From Polyporus tsugae (taxonomy: Eukaryota; Basidiomycota; Agaricomycetes; Polyporales; Polyporaceae): a DNA stretch of 64,000 nucleotides. A model generated the notes under the pieces. The model ran no database searches. It worked only from the letters and a program-made list of their open reading frames with translations, and was not told the DNA's origin. Location of the stretch: the NCBI GenBank assembly GCA_024305745.1, contig JAHRBS010000001.1:3038001-3102000 (forward strand). Reading direction: 5' to 3'. Below are positions 53,052 to 63,197 of this stretch, one piece after another. A program made the position numbers and the translations under genes. Each line of letters starts with the position of its first letter. Within the stretch, counting starts at the first letter, position 1.

Positions 53052-56000
53052 ACGGTGCTCGACTCGGAGGAGCCTATTCTTCACGACCTCTCCGACAAGA
53101 TCCGGTCTTTCTGCAAAGTCGCACGGGAACATGGGTTTGAGTTTGGTTGGGCAGATTCGTGTTGCATCGACAGAACCAGCTCTTCCGAACTCTCCGAAGC
53201 CATCACCTCGATGTACAATTGGTATCGTTGCGCGGACGCGTGCTTCGCCTACCTGTACGACGTCGACGTCAGCCCAGACGAGGAGATGACGAAGAGGAAT
53301 CTTCAATTCCGCCGCAGCCGATGGTTCTTGCGTGGCTGGACGTTGCAGGAGCTTCTCGCGCCGTCCATCCTCTTGTTTCTCTCTAGCTCCTGGCGCGTGA
53401 TTGGGTCCAAACAGACGTCTGCTACCCTTGTCGCGAGCGTAACGAACATCGACCGGAACGTCCTGACCTTCAAGCGGTCGCTGGACGAGGTCAGCGTAGC
53501 CTGCAAGATGTCTTGGGCAGCGCCGAGGAGTACCACACGGGAGGAGGACGAAGCCTACTGTTTGATGGGAATTTTCGGAGTCAGTATCCCCATCATATAT
53601 GGAGAAGGACACTATGCGTTTGTCCGCCTTCAAGAGGAGATCATCAGGACGATCCCAGACCAGTCCATCTTCGCGTGGGGACACATTCACCGGGCCCAGC
53701 ATCCTTTCCAGCTCGGACGTCCCGATGACCCTGCAGTTGCATCGACGCCCAATCCGCATCCTCTACCCCACCCCTCCACCTCGAACCAATACCTACTGGC
53801 ATCATCTCCCAGAGACTTCGAGGACTCCTCGCGCATCATCCACATCTCGCGCGACGAGCTCGCCCAGCGATTGGACATACCCCCAGAATTCACATATCAA
53901 GTGTTCACGGTGACTGCATACGGGATTCACGCACAGCTCCCACTCATTGCCGTAGTCGCCAGGGACCATCACCAGATTTTCCCTACGCACCTCGCACTCC
54001 TTGCTTGCAAAACAAAGGACGACGGACACTTGCTCGCTCTCTTGCTGCGTCCTCAAGCTGGGAACTCTGGTACCGGATTTACTGTCGGTGCGCTTGTGGG
54101 GAATCTCACGCACGCCGGTTTTCTTGGAGCCTCCGACCTCAAGGATCGGCACTATCGTGCAGTCTACCTGTCCCCACGAGACGTCCACCAGGGTCGTCAA
54201 CGACGGTTTTTCAGGATGGCTAACCTCTACATCCCCCATCGTCCCTCGCGCGATGCCAGTGCGACGGAGCGCCGCGGCGATCAGCGTATTTTCCACAGTC
54301 TCCAGGAAGCCCAAGTCCACTTCGATGTCCACTTGTCCAGTTGGTCGCGGGCACTTCTCTCCTTGGATGGATCCCGCGTCATCGTACCTGACAGAGATGA
54401 TGACTCGATCGTTCTCCGAGACCGCGTCCTCAACCTCAACATGACTCCCGGGCTCGTGATCGCATACAAGGCCGTTCATATCAACATCCAGATCGGACAA
54501 TGCAAATGCACCCTCGGCCATCGTTTTCAGGCGGGACTGGGTGTGCTGGTATGGTCTCCACACGCAGAGTCCAGTCTGGAGCGGGGATTCAAAGAAAACC
54601 CCCATCTCATCGACCATCCTGTCCACCTTCACTCGTGGACCTTCCGTGACGGTGTCGCCTCCACGACTGTCGAGCTGCGACCATTCTCTCCGCCACGAGA
54701 GCCAATCACCGTTCGTTTGACGATCCGTCACGGTGGTTCAGCGCAGTTCAGTCACCATTACCAGCTTGGCGTAGAGGTGGCGACCTCTGACGTTGGAGCC
54801 AGTGACCAGCGAGCTTTGCGACCTCAGGCTGGGAGACGAGGGCACCGATCTGTCGGGAACCCGGCTCCTGGTTCACCCCAGCGGGACAGTGATATCAAGA
54901 CCACCTCTGACCTACCTCCCGCAGTGCGCGACTGTGCACGATCATGGTCTTTCCCGGCACCATACACTATTGACCCTTACAACGTCTCACGAGAGGGGAT
55001 CCGTTCTCCTCCCCCGGCGTCGTTTGACGACACCCCTGCCATCCGAGAGTCTCCCCCTCTCACGGCCGCGAACTCAAAATCCAGTAACCACCCAACCAAC
55101 GTCTGGGAGCCTGATTTCGCTAGGCTTCGTCACCATAACTCTACCCCACAGGGAGCGCGGTTGGGTCGTCGGCGCTCGTCAATATGGAACACTACTATCC
55201 AACGCTCTCTGGATGGGGATCGAGCGTCTTTGCCGCACTCGAGACGACATTCCTTCAACAGCCAACGTCAATCCTCTCACGTTGAAACCAACGATGACTC
55301 AATGTCTACACGGGACGACTCATCTATCGTCAGGGGTCGAATTATATTCGGCCAGCCCGCTCCGACTTGGTTGCGTCCGGATCTCCGCGATATTTCAGCC
55401 AGCTTGCCTCCGTTCCATCCGGCCGGTGGCCCGGCCCTTGACGAGAAGGGCGAAAGTGTCCGATGGCCGCCCTACCTGGCTATAGTGATGGTCGACCCTC
55501 CGAGGGAGCTCGCGGGGGGAGACTTTGTGGCATCGGACTTCGGCGGAAAGGGTCAGTATTATGGCGTCGGCTCCCAGGCACATCCTGGCGGTGGTGTCCC
55601 GGCCGAGGCTTCGTCACGGTCTGGCGCTCTGGGCAAGGGCAGGGAGAAACGGGCAATGTTCGATCACGGCGTCGCGCTTGAGCCCGAAGCCTCACGGGGA
55701 CAACATGCCTTCAAGGAACTTTCCCTTACTCCCGATTTCAAATGGCTGCCCCAAACGCGTCGCCCTTTGCCATCGGACGTGCTCCGATATCCGAGTTCTG
55801 ACCTGGACGGAGGTGGGTCGCCACCGAGGAAACCTTGGACCGAACGGGAGGACCCCCCGTCGTGGTCTGACGTGCAGAAGTTGAAGGTTCCGCCGCTGGC
55901 GTGGACCCCCGGGGTGGAAGCGTGGACGCCTGAGGTGAACAGGCAACTTCAGGCAACCGTGACTCCGAACGTGTTTCCTTCTCTCAAACCTCCGGTTGAT

Positions 56001-56174
56001 GCTCATCCATTCGTGGAGGACACGTCGTCCTTTCCTCTCCTCCCGCCGTATGGGGACGGCCCTTCAAGTTCACTACCGATCAAAGTCGCGCAGGAATTGA
56101 CTACTGGACGAGATGGAGGCGGGATCACCGGTAATGGCGCGGGTGCGAGCTGTCCTGCGCTGAACGGTGAATCG

Positions 56175-56185
56175 ATGCTACCCTC
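56175..56185 (+). repeat. Target-site duplication of the LINE, copy next to its 3' end
   Basis: ATGCTACCCTC, identical to 62677-62687. It is followed directly by TTTCTTTCTTTTCTTTCTCG, which on the minus strand is an A-rich tail, as expected at the 3' end of a target-primed insertion. Confidence 0.9.
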
Positions 56186-56828
56186 TTTCTTTCTTTTCTT
56201 TCTCGATCCCGTTTATTGCCCTGCGAGGCCGTGCCTCATGGTAGGCATTAGATACATGGTGTAACTACATATGAGAATGAGAAGGTCAACTGTACCAGGG
56301 GCCCGAAGGCCCATGCAAACTAGGGGGATTGCGAGGGGGGAGTAGCGTTAACGATGGTGCCGGGGGCACGCTGTAACGTATGTAAAGTAGGGATGGACGA
56401 GGGGGACACAATGGTGAAAACTGGAGGGCAGGGCGGAGGAGGTGTGCGTTGCGGTCATCCGCCCGCCCCTGGCCACTGAAGGCAAGGGAATGGGTTATAA
56501 ACCTGCCGCCCATTGGATACAATTGTGTTCCGGGGTCCAGCCTCTTGCTGCGGTCAGGAGTATGCACGGCGGTTGCCCCGCCGTTCGTCAGAACTCCCCC
56601 GTCCCTAGAGCAGGCGGGTGCCCGCAATGCACAAGTCCGAGGGATCAACATGTCCAGAGTTACATGCAGCGCGGTGAGACGAGGCAACATATCATCTACA
56701 GAGAGCAGGTGGAAGAGGGAAGGGATGGGCAGTGCCCGGGTCACTGAGTGCGTGTGGGTCCTGCATGTCAGAAAGGAGGTCAGCATGGGGCATTGCTACT
56801 GAGAGAGGAGAGAGAAGAATTGGGGGGT

Positions 56829-59800
56829 TCATCTTTGTGCCACTGGCGGGCAAAGAGCATGGCGGGTTGAGCCTGAGGTGCGGGCGCTGCGTGTTGCAGC
56901 TTGGGGCAACACATCACCAAAGGTGGGTGCGAGGCGACGTGTTGTGCCGATGTACCGGAGGAGGGGGCGGAATGCCTTGGGGGAGCCGAGGAGGGCTGAA
57001 AGGTCCCGGCTGTGGCGGCCCATGCCTGAGAGATACAGGGAGTGAGCATGGGCGAAGGCGGGGCAACTCAGCAGGAAGTGAAGGACTGTCTCGGGGGCTG
57101 CATTGCACGCCGGGCAGGTACGGGACGGTGCACGCGAGATGCGATGCAGGTGGCTGTTGAGTGGGGCATGCCCTGTGCGGAGCTGGAAAATAACAGCGGC
57201 CTGGCGTCGCGACAGAGGTTGAATGGCGGCCATGTACTTCGGTGAAGGGAGAGATGGGTCGATAGAGAGGAACTTGCGGCCCCTCGGTGAGGCGCGCCAC
57301 TCCTTGGATGCATGCTTGGTAAGAGCCTGCAGATGAGTCAGCTTTGTCTTAGTGGCACTGATAGGGAGGGGAGAGCGGAGCAGGCGGGGCAGCGATCTGG
57401 CTGCGCTGTTCGCATTGGCACTCTTCGCTGTGCGCTTAGCCTCACGGTCTGCTATTTCATTGCCTTTGATGCCAACATGGCCCAGTACCCAACGGAGAGT
57501 GAGTGTGGTGCCCGAGCGCTGCGTGCCGCCATCGCGGTCGCGTATCAGTCAGGCCCTGTCAATAAAGTAGTCAGTAAGATAGTGGCTAGGGCGGGGATGT
57601 AGCTGCTGTGTCGCCTCAATCAATGACTTGTTGTCAAGCGTGACAGAGGGGCTCTCCGCCGCGACGCACTCCGTGCGCAGGAGCTCTGTGCCCAGGATTG
57701 AGCCGATAATTTCCGCCTCATAGATGCCATGTTCAGTGGCAGCACCGAGGTGACAGCGGAGGATGCGTGGCTGATTGGAGCCCCGACGCAAAAGGATTGC
57801 TGCTGCACTGACCTTACCCCCTTTCTCTGAGCCGTCGGAGTAGACGAGAACTCCATGCCGCCGTGCCCAGGTCTCGTCGTCATCCAGCGCATCATCCTTG
57901 GAGCCAGGGACGTGGGCGACCACGGGGGGGATCCAGCCGGGTGAATAGCGGACGGGCTGGACCTTCTCCATGCGGACAGGGGCATCCGGCGCGACATATG
58001 CATGCAGAAGCTCATAAAGAGCGGACCGGTGCCGTTTGACGTAGCGCGCAGCCGCTGTGCGAATGTGTGATGCCAGAGGATGGGTGTGAGGAAGCGTGCA
58101 CAGGCGCACTGTCACCTGCTGGCACAGCTTATCAACAAGGAGTGGAAAGGGGAGGAGATCTGCGTGCGCTGTCATGATGTCAGTAGCGGTAGTCCACATC
58201 GCACCTGTGATAAGCAGGAGAGCATCCCTCTGGACCCGGACGAGCTTGTTGACAGCCCCTACTGATCCACGGCCACGGGCAGACCCAGTGGGCTTGCTGA
58301 CTGGTGTGATGAAGGTGTCGACCGCATAGAGCATGCTGGGGATTGCGACTGCCAGATAGAGGCGGCGGATGAGAGCAGGGGAGAGGCCATACTGCAAGCG
58401 AGCAAGCCGGTGGAGGGCAGAGACCCAGACCATCCCTTTGCCAAGGGCTGCAGAGACATGTTGATGGAAGCAAAGGTGGTGGTCCATGAGGAGGCCGAGG
58501 AAGCGATGGAAGGCGGATGGAGGGATCATTGTATTGCCAAGCTGGAGCGCGGGGCCGAGGGAGTCCGTCGCCCGGCGGGTCATGTTGAGGAGGCCAAACT
58601 TGTCGAGGGAGAAGTGGGAGTTGTGCGTCAGCGACCATTTATCTGCACCACCTGGACGAAAAAAGAAATCGTTCAGCTTAGCGTGTGTCTCTGCAAAGGT
58701 CCATCCAATCGCAACAAGCGCTACATCATCCATTGACCCAACTGCTGTCTCGCCCTTCTTGCGGCGTGCGCTATTGATAAGTGGAGAGTTAAAGAACCCA
58801 TAAAGGATGACTGAGAGAGGGCAGCCCTGGTCGATACCACTGGCAATATTGAACAGGTCCGAGATGAAATCATCGAACTTGAGGCGTGTGCAACGACCCC
58901 GCAGCTTCTCCCTTAGCCATTCAACGATCCTCTTCGGCACACCAAGCATTCGCATGTTGTGGAAGAGCCGCTCCGGCGTGGCAGCGGGAAAAGCAGACTT
59001 GATGTCGAGGAAAAGAACTGATGCGACCTTGCCCCGACGCCAGGCATCCTTCACAGTCTTGGTAACCAGATGAATGGAGTCCGTAGTGGTGTGATCCGCC
59101 CGTCCACCAAACTGGTAGTCAGCGAGAAGGGACTTCTTTTCTGCATGATAAACCAGGACATCAGCAACACAACGGGAGAGAATTTTGGACATGCAGTTGA
59201 GTAGTGCGATGGGACGGTGCGCCTTCGCTGTGGTGTAGTCGGACTTGCCCGGCTTGCGGAGGACAATGGTGTCCGACACCTTCCATGCTGCCGGGTAGTA
59301 GCCAAGGTCAAAGGTCGCCCGAAAGAGTCTGCCTAGGTGCGGGACGAGTGTAGTGCTGTAGTGCACATACACTTCATTGGGTACACCGTCCGGCCCTGGC
59401 GCCTTGAAGGAGCGCAGCGCAGCAATTGCACGTTCAACCTGTTGGTCAGATATGTCAGTGAAGGTGAACTTTGGCGGAGGGTAGTCAGAATCTGGGAGAA
59501 ATGGTGGATCTGGGCCTGGCGGGAGGAAGAACGTCTTGTGGAATTCTCCACCCTTTGCCGCATTGTCAGTGAGGATGTGGGTGGCATTGTCGACGGCCTT
59601 CAGTGGTGGAATGCGCGTGCTCGCGCCATCCGTCTGGCCCCTCTTGATGAAGCGATGTGCGGTCCAGATTGAGTGGGCATCCGTGGTGTCGAGGAAGGCC
59701 GTCCAGCAGTCTTTGCGTGCATACTTGATGCGCTCGGTGTACTCGTTGCGTATCCGCCTGTACTCTGTGTGGCTCGGGTGATCGGGGTCTCCACGATGAC

Positions 59801-60875
59801 GATAGGCTGCACGTCCCACGCGCTGCTTCTCCCGCCGCATGAGTGTGAGGTCCTTGGACCACCAGCGGCGGGAGAAGGGGGTCGGGTTAGTGAATGGCAC
59901 CTCCTTCACCACCGCCCTGTTGATTGCTGAGGTGAGCCGCTTGAGGAAGACATTGAAGTCGTTAGTTGTCCGAATCTGGTCCGGTAGAGGCTGAGCACGG
60001 AGGGCCGCCCGCATGACGGAGTCAAAGGCCGCCCAGTCCACCTGCCGAAAGTTGCGTTGCTTGGGAGGGGTAGAAGCTGCAAGGGGGATGTCGAAGACCG
60101 TGATGATGGGGTAGTGGTCCGTCTTTGCCGGGCGGAGGTGCGGTGCCGTGGAGCACGAGCTGAGAGAGTCAAGGAGATCAGTAGTACAGAAAACATTGTC
60201 AGGGCGGGTCAGGTTCTTGGTGCGCAGTGCCTCCAGCGTTGGTATCCCAGCCGGGAGACCCATCTCCAGGCCGAAATCTGCCAGGCGACGGAGGAGCCAC
60301 TGTGAGCGGTCGAGGTTGTGCAGCGTGAACAGGTGGTGGTTCCGAGGTTCGTCCCAGATTGGGTTGTGTCTGTTGAAGTCACCTAGCCAGATAATGTGGT
60401 CAGCAGCATCAAGCTCCACACTGCCCCCGCCGCCAGCTGCGATCCTCCTGGTCGCGCAAGATGCTGCGTGGATCACCCGGTCATGGTCGCCGTCGACATA
60501 GAGGTTGAAGAGGTGGATGTGCTGTCCGCGCGAGGTAAGGGTGATTGCTGTAACATCTGGAGAGGGGATGGTGATCGGGCGCCAGGCATTAGAGGAGATC
60601 GCCGTGCTGACTAGGAGGACCGAGCATGTGCGCTGCTCGGAGTTGAGGTGTCCATCCGGGTAGACCACTGACCAGTGCGCCGAGGCCCTGGTGAGCTTGA
60701 GGAAGTCTATGTAGGGCTCCTGGATGGCGATGATGTCGTAGTCCCGAGGAGAGGCGGTGTGGAGGAGGTCATACTGGGTGGTGAGCGAGCGGTTTACATT
60801 CTGTTGCCATATGCGGAGCTGTGGAAGGTCAGTGTTCATGCGTGGGGGAGGAGCGGGGGCTGCGTCTTCAGACAT
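56829..60875 (-). pseudogene. LINE ORF2: endonuclease-reverse transcriptase-RNase H, one in-frame TGA
   Basis: One frame of 1,349 codons starting MSEDAAPAPPPRMNTD, interrupted only by TGA at 57549-57551 (codon 1109). An apurinic-type endonuclease is at the N-terminus (IWQQNVNRS, IIAIQEPYIDF, LGDFNRHNP, TDHYPIITVF). The RT has SFKAPGPDGVPNEVYVH, ADYQFGGRADHTTTDSIHL, a SGIDQGCPLSVILYGF block and a catalytic SMDDVALVA near residue 714; the usual aromatic residue before the DD pair is not present. RNase H starts at VYSDGSEKGG and is cut by the TGA; in the same frame after the stop come the conserved GHVGIKGNEIADREAK and a Cys-rich CPACNAAPETVLHFLLSCP tail. The codon was probably CGA before mutation. 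Confidence 0.9.
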
Positions 60876-60951
60876 CTCCGCCCGTGCGCTGGGACACGAG
60901 TGGTGTGAACTGGAGTGTCGTCTGCGTAAGTCTTGCCTGCTCCGCGTGCCG

Positions 60952-62520
60952 TCATTGGGAGGGAGGAGGGGGGCCTTGGTTCAGGCTGTCCTGAACCATG
61001 CTCCACAGCATGTTAGCTGGTTTATCGTCCAGCAGGGGGACCCAGGAGTCGGGGTCCATTGTGGGGAAGAACCTGAGACGGTTCTCCGGGTGCCGCGTGT
61101 CGGTCCGCCGCAGGTGGTCTAAGAAAACCGGGCATTCCCTGCTCCAGGCGGCATGCCCGTCCTTGCCGCAGTTGACGCACCGGTGGTTGGCAGGGTCCTG
61201 GCGTGTGCAGTCTCTGGTCTTGTGCGCGCGGCCGCAGGTGCCGTAGGTGTCGTGGTTCTGCGGGCAGTCCCTAGCGAGGTGGCCTGCATCGTAGCAATGA
61301 CATTTGGCGCACCGCATAGGTTCGGCGAGGTTCTTGCGGGCGTTGACATGCTTGCCTTCAATAGTGAGGCCTGCGCTAATCAGTGCATTCACAGCAGCTG
61401 GGCTGCTGAGCGTGAGGAGGAGGTGCGCAAAACATTGTGCGCAGTGGCGCCTTTCCACAGGCTTGATCCACCTTGCATCAGCGATGGAGTGCGCGGGGAG
61501 CGCGAGGTCGCCCTCAGTGGTGCGCCAATGCGCAGTGTCGCCCGGGTTGAAGGCTATCGGGACAAATTCCACTACGACGCGGAAGGGTCGCAGTCTGACC
61601 TTGGCACTCTCCCCGAGCACCTTCTCAAAATCTGCCGCGTGCTCTCGCAGCCATGCTGCCTGTTCCGGGAGTGGGGTCTCGAGGATGACTCCCCCGTTAG
61701 ACAAGTGACGCGCCGCTGTGAAGCGGAAGTTGTCCGGCTTATCCAGCATGTACCCCGCGGCCTCGTTGGCTGCAGCCAGAATGCCAGCGACCGGGGGCGC
61801 AGCCCCTTCCTCAAGTGCGATCGGGAACCCATCCACCAGTACCTGCCTTGCGAGGAGTCACTCACGGTCGGCGACTTTAATCTGCGCCGCCCTGTCGGGG
61901 CCAGGGAGAGGGGCGCGCGCCGCATCCGCGTAGGAGAAAACAGGAACCGAGGGAGTGGACGCACCTTGGCTGGCGACGGCCCCGCCAGCCCTGCCGATCT
62001 CTGCCACTGCCTGCTCGACCCCGCTCTGGATAGCTTCGCCAACTCCATTGAACACCTTGATGCGGTCCTGGAGCTGTTCGCACGCGTCGGCCACACGGGC
62101 TTCCATGCCGGCGACCAGGGTCTCCGCCTGCGCCTCCAACTTGGTGAGCACGGAGGCGGCAATACTAGAACTCACCGTGTCCTCCACTGCGATCCTCGCA
62201 TAAATAGCGAGGGCGACCAGCCCTTCCGCGGTCAGAGCTGACACTGATTTGGCGGCCAGGTGCAACATGCCGGAGAGGAGGCCCTCAATGGTTGGGCTTC
62301 CGGCCAGAATGAGCTCGCACCCGCACAGCGCCGCTGTCGCCTCTTCGATAGTTCGGATCTTGGTCTGAGCATCGGTGAGATACTGGTCGGATGTTTTGAG
62401 TGACTTCCCAGCTCTGGTCGCGGGCGCCGCGCCCGCTGTCGCTCCCACAGCTTGCTTCTTCGGTCCCGGTCGCGAAGCGATATCCGAGATTCTTCTATCT
62501 TTGTCTTTGCTAGGATCCAT
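60952..62520 (-). pseudogene. LINE ORF1: gag-like zinc-knuckle protein, one in-frame TGA
   Basis: One frame of 523 codons from ATG at 62520 (MDPSKDKDRR) to TGA at 60952, interrupted by TGA at 61858-61860 (codon 221). The first part is Ala-rich and probably coiled coil. After the stop the frame continues LLARQVLVDGFPIALEEG. The C-terminal region holds CCHC-type knuckles (CAKCHCYDAGHLARDC, CGRAHKTRDC and CVNCGKDGHAAWSRECPVF), expected to bind the element RNA. The stop lies between two conserved halves and is most simply a CGA to TGA change. ORF1 and ORF2 are separated by 76 bases. Confidence 0.88.
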
Positions 62521-62676
62521 CACTACGCCTAGCAGAGGTATATATGTTTGAAAGCTCAGAGAATATTATGTACGCCACCACAGAGAGGAGAGCCCGCACG
62601 TCGTTGCCCGCTCCTATTGGCTAACAAGCGTGGGAAAGTCGCCGAGGTCGTGGTAGCGGTTCAAGGAGTGTCCTCA

Positions 62677-62687
62677 ATGCTACCCTC
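62677..62687 (+). repeat. Target-site duplication of the LINE, copy next to its 5' end
   Basis: ATGCTACCCTC, matching 56175-56185. Host HET2 coding sequence resumes immediately after it. Confidence 0.9.
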
Positions 62688-62808
62688 GATTTCGCAAGCC
62701 CATAGCGGTATGCCACACATGGACAGCGGGGTTCGGGCCTCGCAATCTGTCGCGTCTGCTACCAAGAGGCAGGCAAGATCTAGATCGGGAACACCGTCCT
62801 CTCTTTGA
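62688..62808 (+). pseudogene. HET gene 2, displaced original 3' coding end
   Basis: These 121 bases complete the reading frame cut at 56185: the split codon TC|G is restored and 39 further codons follow (beginning ISQAHSGMPHMDSGVRASQS) up to TGA at 62806-62808. The composition is Ser/Arg-rich like the rest of the HET2 tail. Together with 52914-56185 the unbroken gene would have had 1,131 codons including the internal TAG and the stop. Confidence 0.85.
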
Positions 62809-63197
62809 CTACCCCCCTTACCGGTGTACGGGGTCCTAATTCGCGACTTTCAAGGGAGAAGTGGCGAAACTCGTTACTCCCTGCAAAAACACCTCTGATA
62901 TTTTGTACCACGCTTCTGTGTACATACTCGACGCTATTTCCAACATTTTGTGGGCCATATGCAATGTGTATACATCGAACGAGGTTGCGCCGTCGAGCGG
63001 AATGGCACGTGACTGACGCGTCCCCATTTTGCCGCCCAGGAAGGCTCGAGTCGCGTCTCTTTCGCATCTCGCTTCGTATCTCTACTGTACTCCTCGCCTC
63101 TCGCAGTAATGAGGGGTGGGGTTGCACACACCCTCATTTAAACCATCTCAATCTATCTATTTGTCTCATATCTATCTGGTTTTCTCTTGGCTACAAG
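62809..63197. promoter_or_regulatory. Upstream region of the last gene
   Basis: A T/C-rich leader with ATCTATCTATT-like repeats lies at about 63145-63180, just before the start codon. No other feature is seen. Confidence 0.4.

Larger units (their letters stand above)
52914..56264 (+). pseudogene. HET-domain protein 2, main part; broken by TAG and by a LINE insertion
   Basis: Paralogue of the HET gene at 40424. The ATG at 52914 opens MRLLNTTTGRFHCFEDPRQV and YAILSHVW, then an in-frame TAG at 53049-53051 (codon 46) interrupts a variable linker. The frame is otherwise open for over 1,000 codons: GWADSCCIDRTSSSELSEAI, SRWFLRGWTLQELLAP, TTREEDEAYCLMGIFGVSIP, then blocks shared with HET1. From about residue 600 it has a long Pro/Ser-rich, apparently disordered extension that HET1 lacks. 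The native frame stops matching at 56185, where a LINE is inserted. The last 26 codons to the stop at 56264 are LINE tail sequence (starting FFLFF). The original 3' end is at 62688-62808. No splice pair that preserves the frame removes the TAG. Confidence 0.88.
56186..62676 (-). mobile_element. Full-length Tad-like LINE (non-LTR retrotransposon)
   Basis: 6,491-bp element on the minus strand with ORF1 (zinc-knuckle protein), ORF2 (endonuclease, reverse transcriptase, RNase H), a 3' untranslated region of about 640 bp and an A-rich tail at 56186-56205. It is flanked by an 11-bp direct duplication ATGCTACCCTC. Presence of a 5' leader of about 156 bases before ORF1 suggests full length. Fungal elements with CCHC ORF1 and EN-RT-RNH ORF2 belong to the Tad1 clade; the clade call is by architecture only. 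Each ORF has one in-frame TGA, so this copy is not autonomous. Confidence 0.9.

Noticed and set aside
53048..53100. A 53-base intron in HET2 that would remove the TAG (GTAGAC...ACAAG)
   Set aside because: Splicing it shifts the reading frame away from the conserved KIRSFCKVAREHG segment, and the donor is poor.
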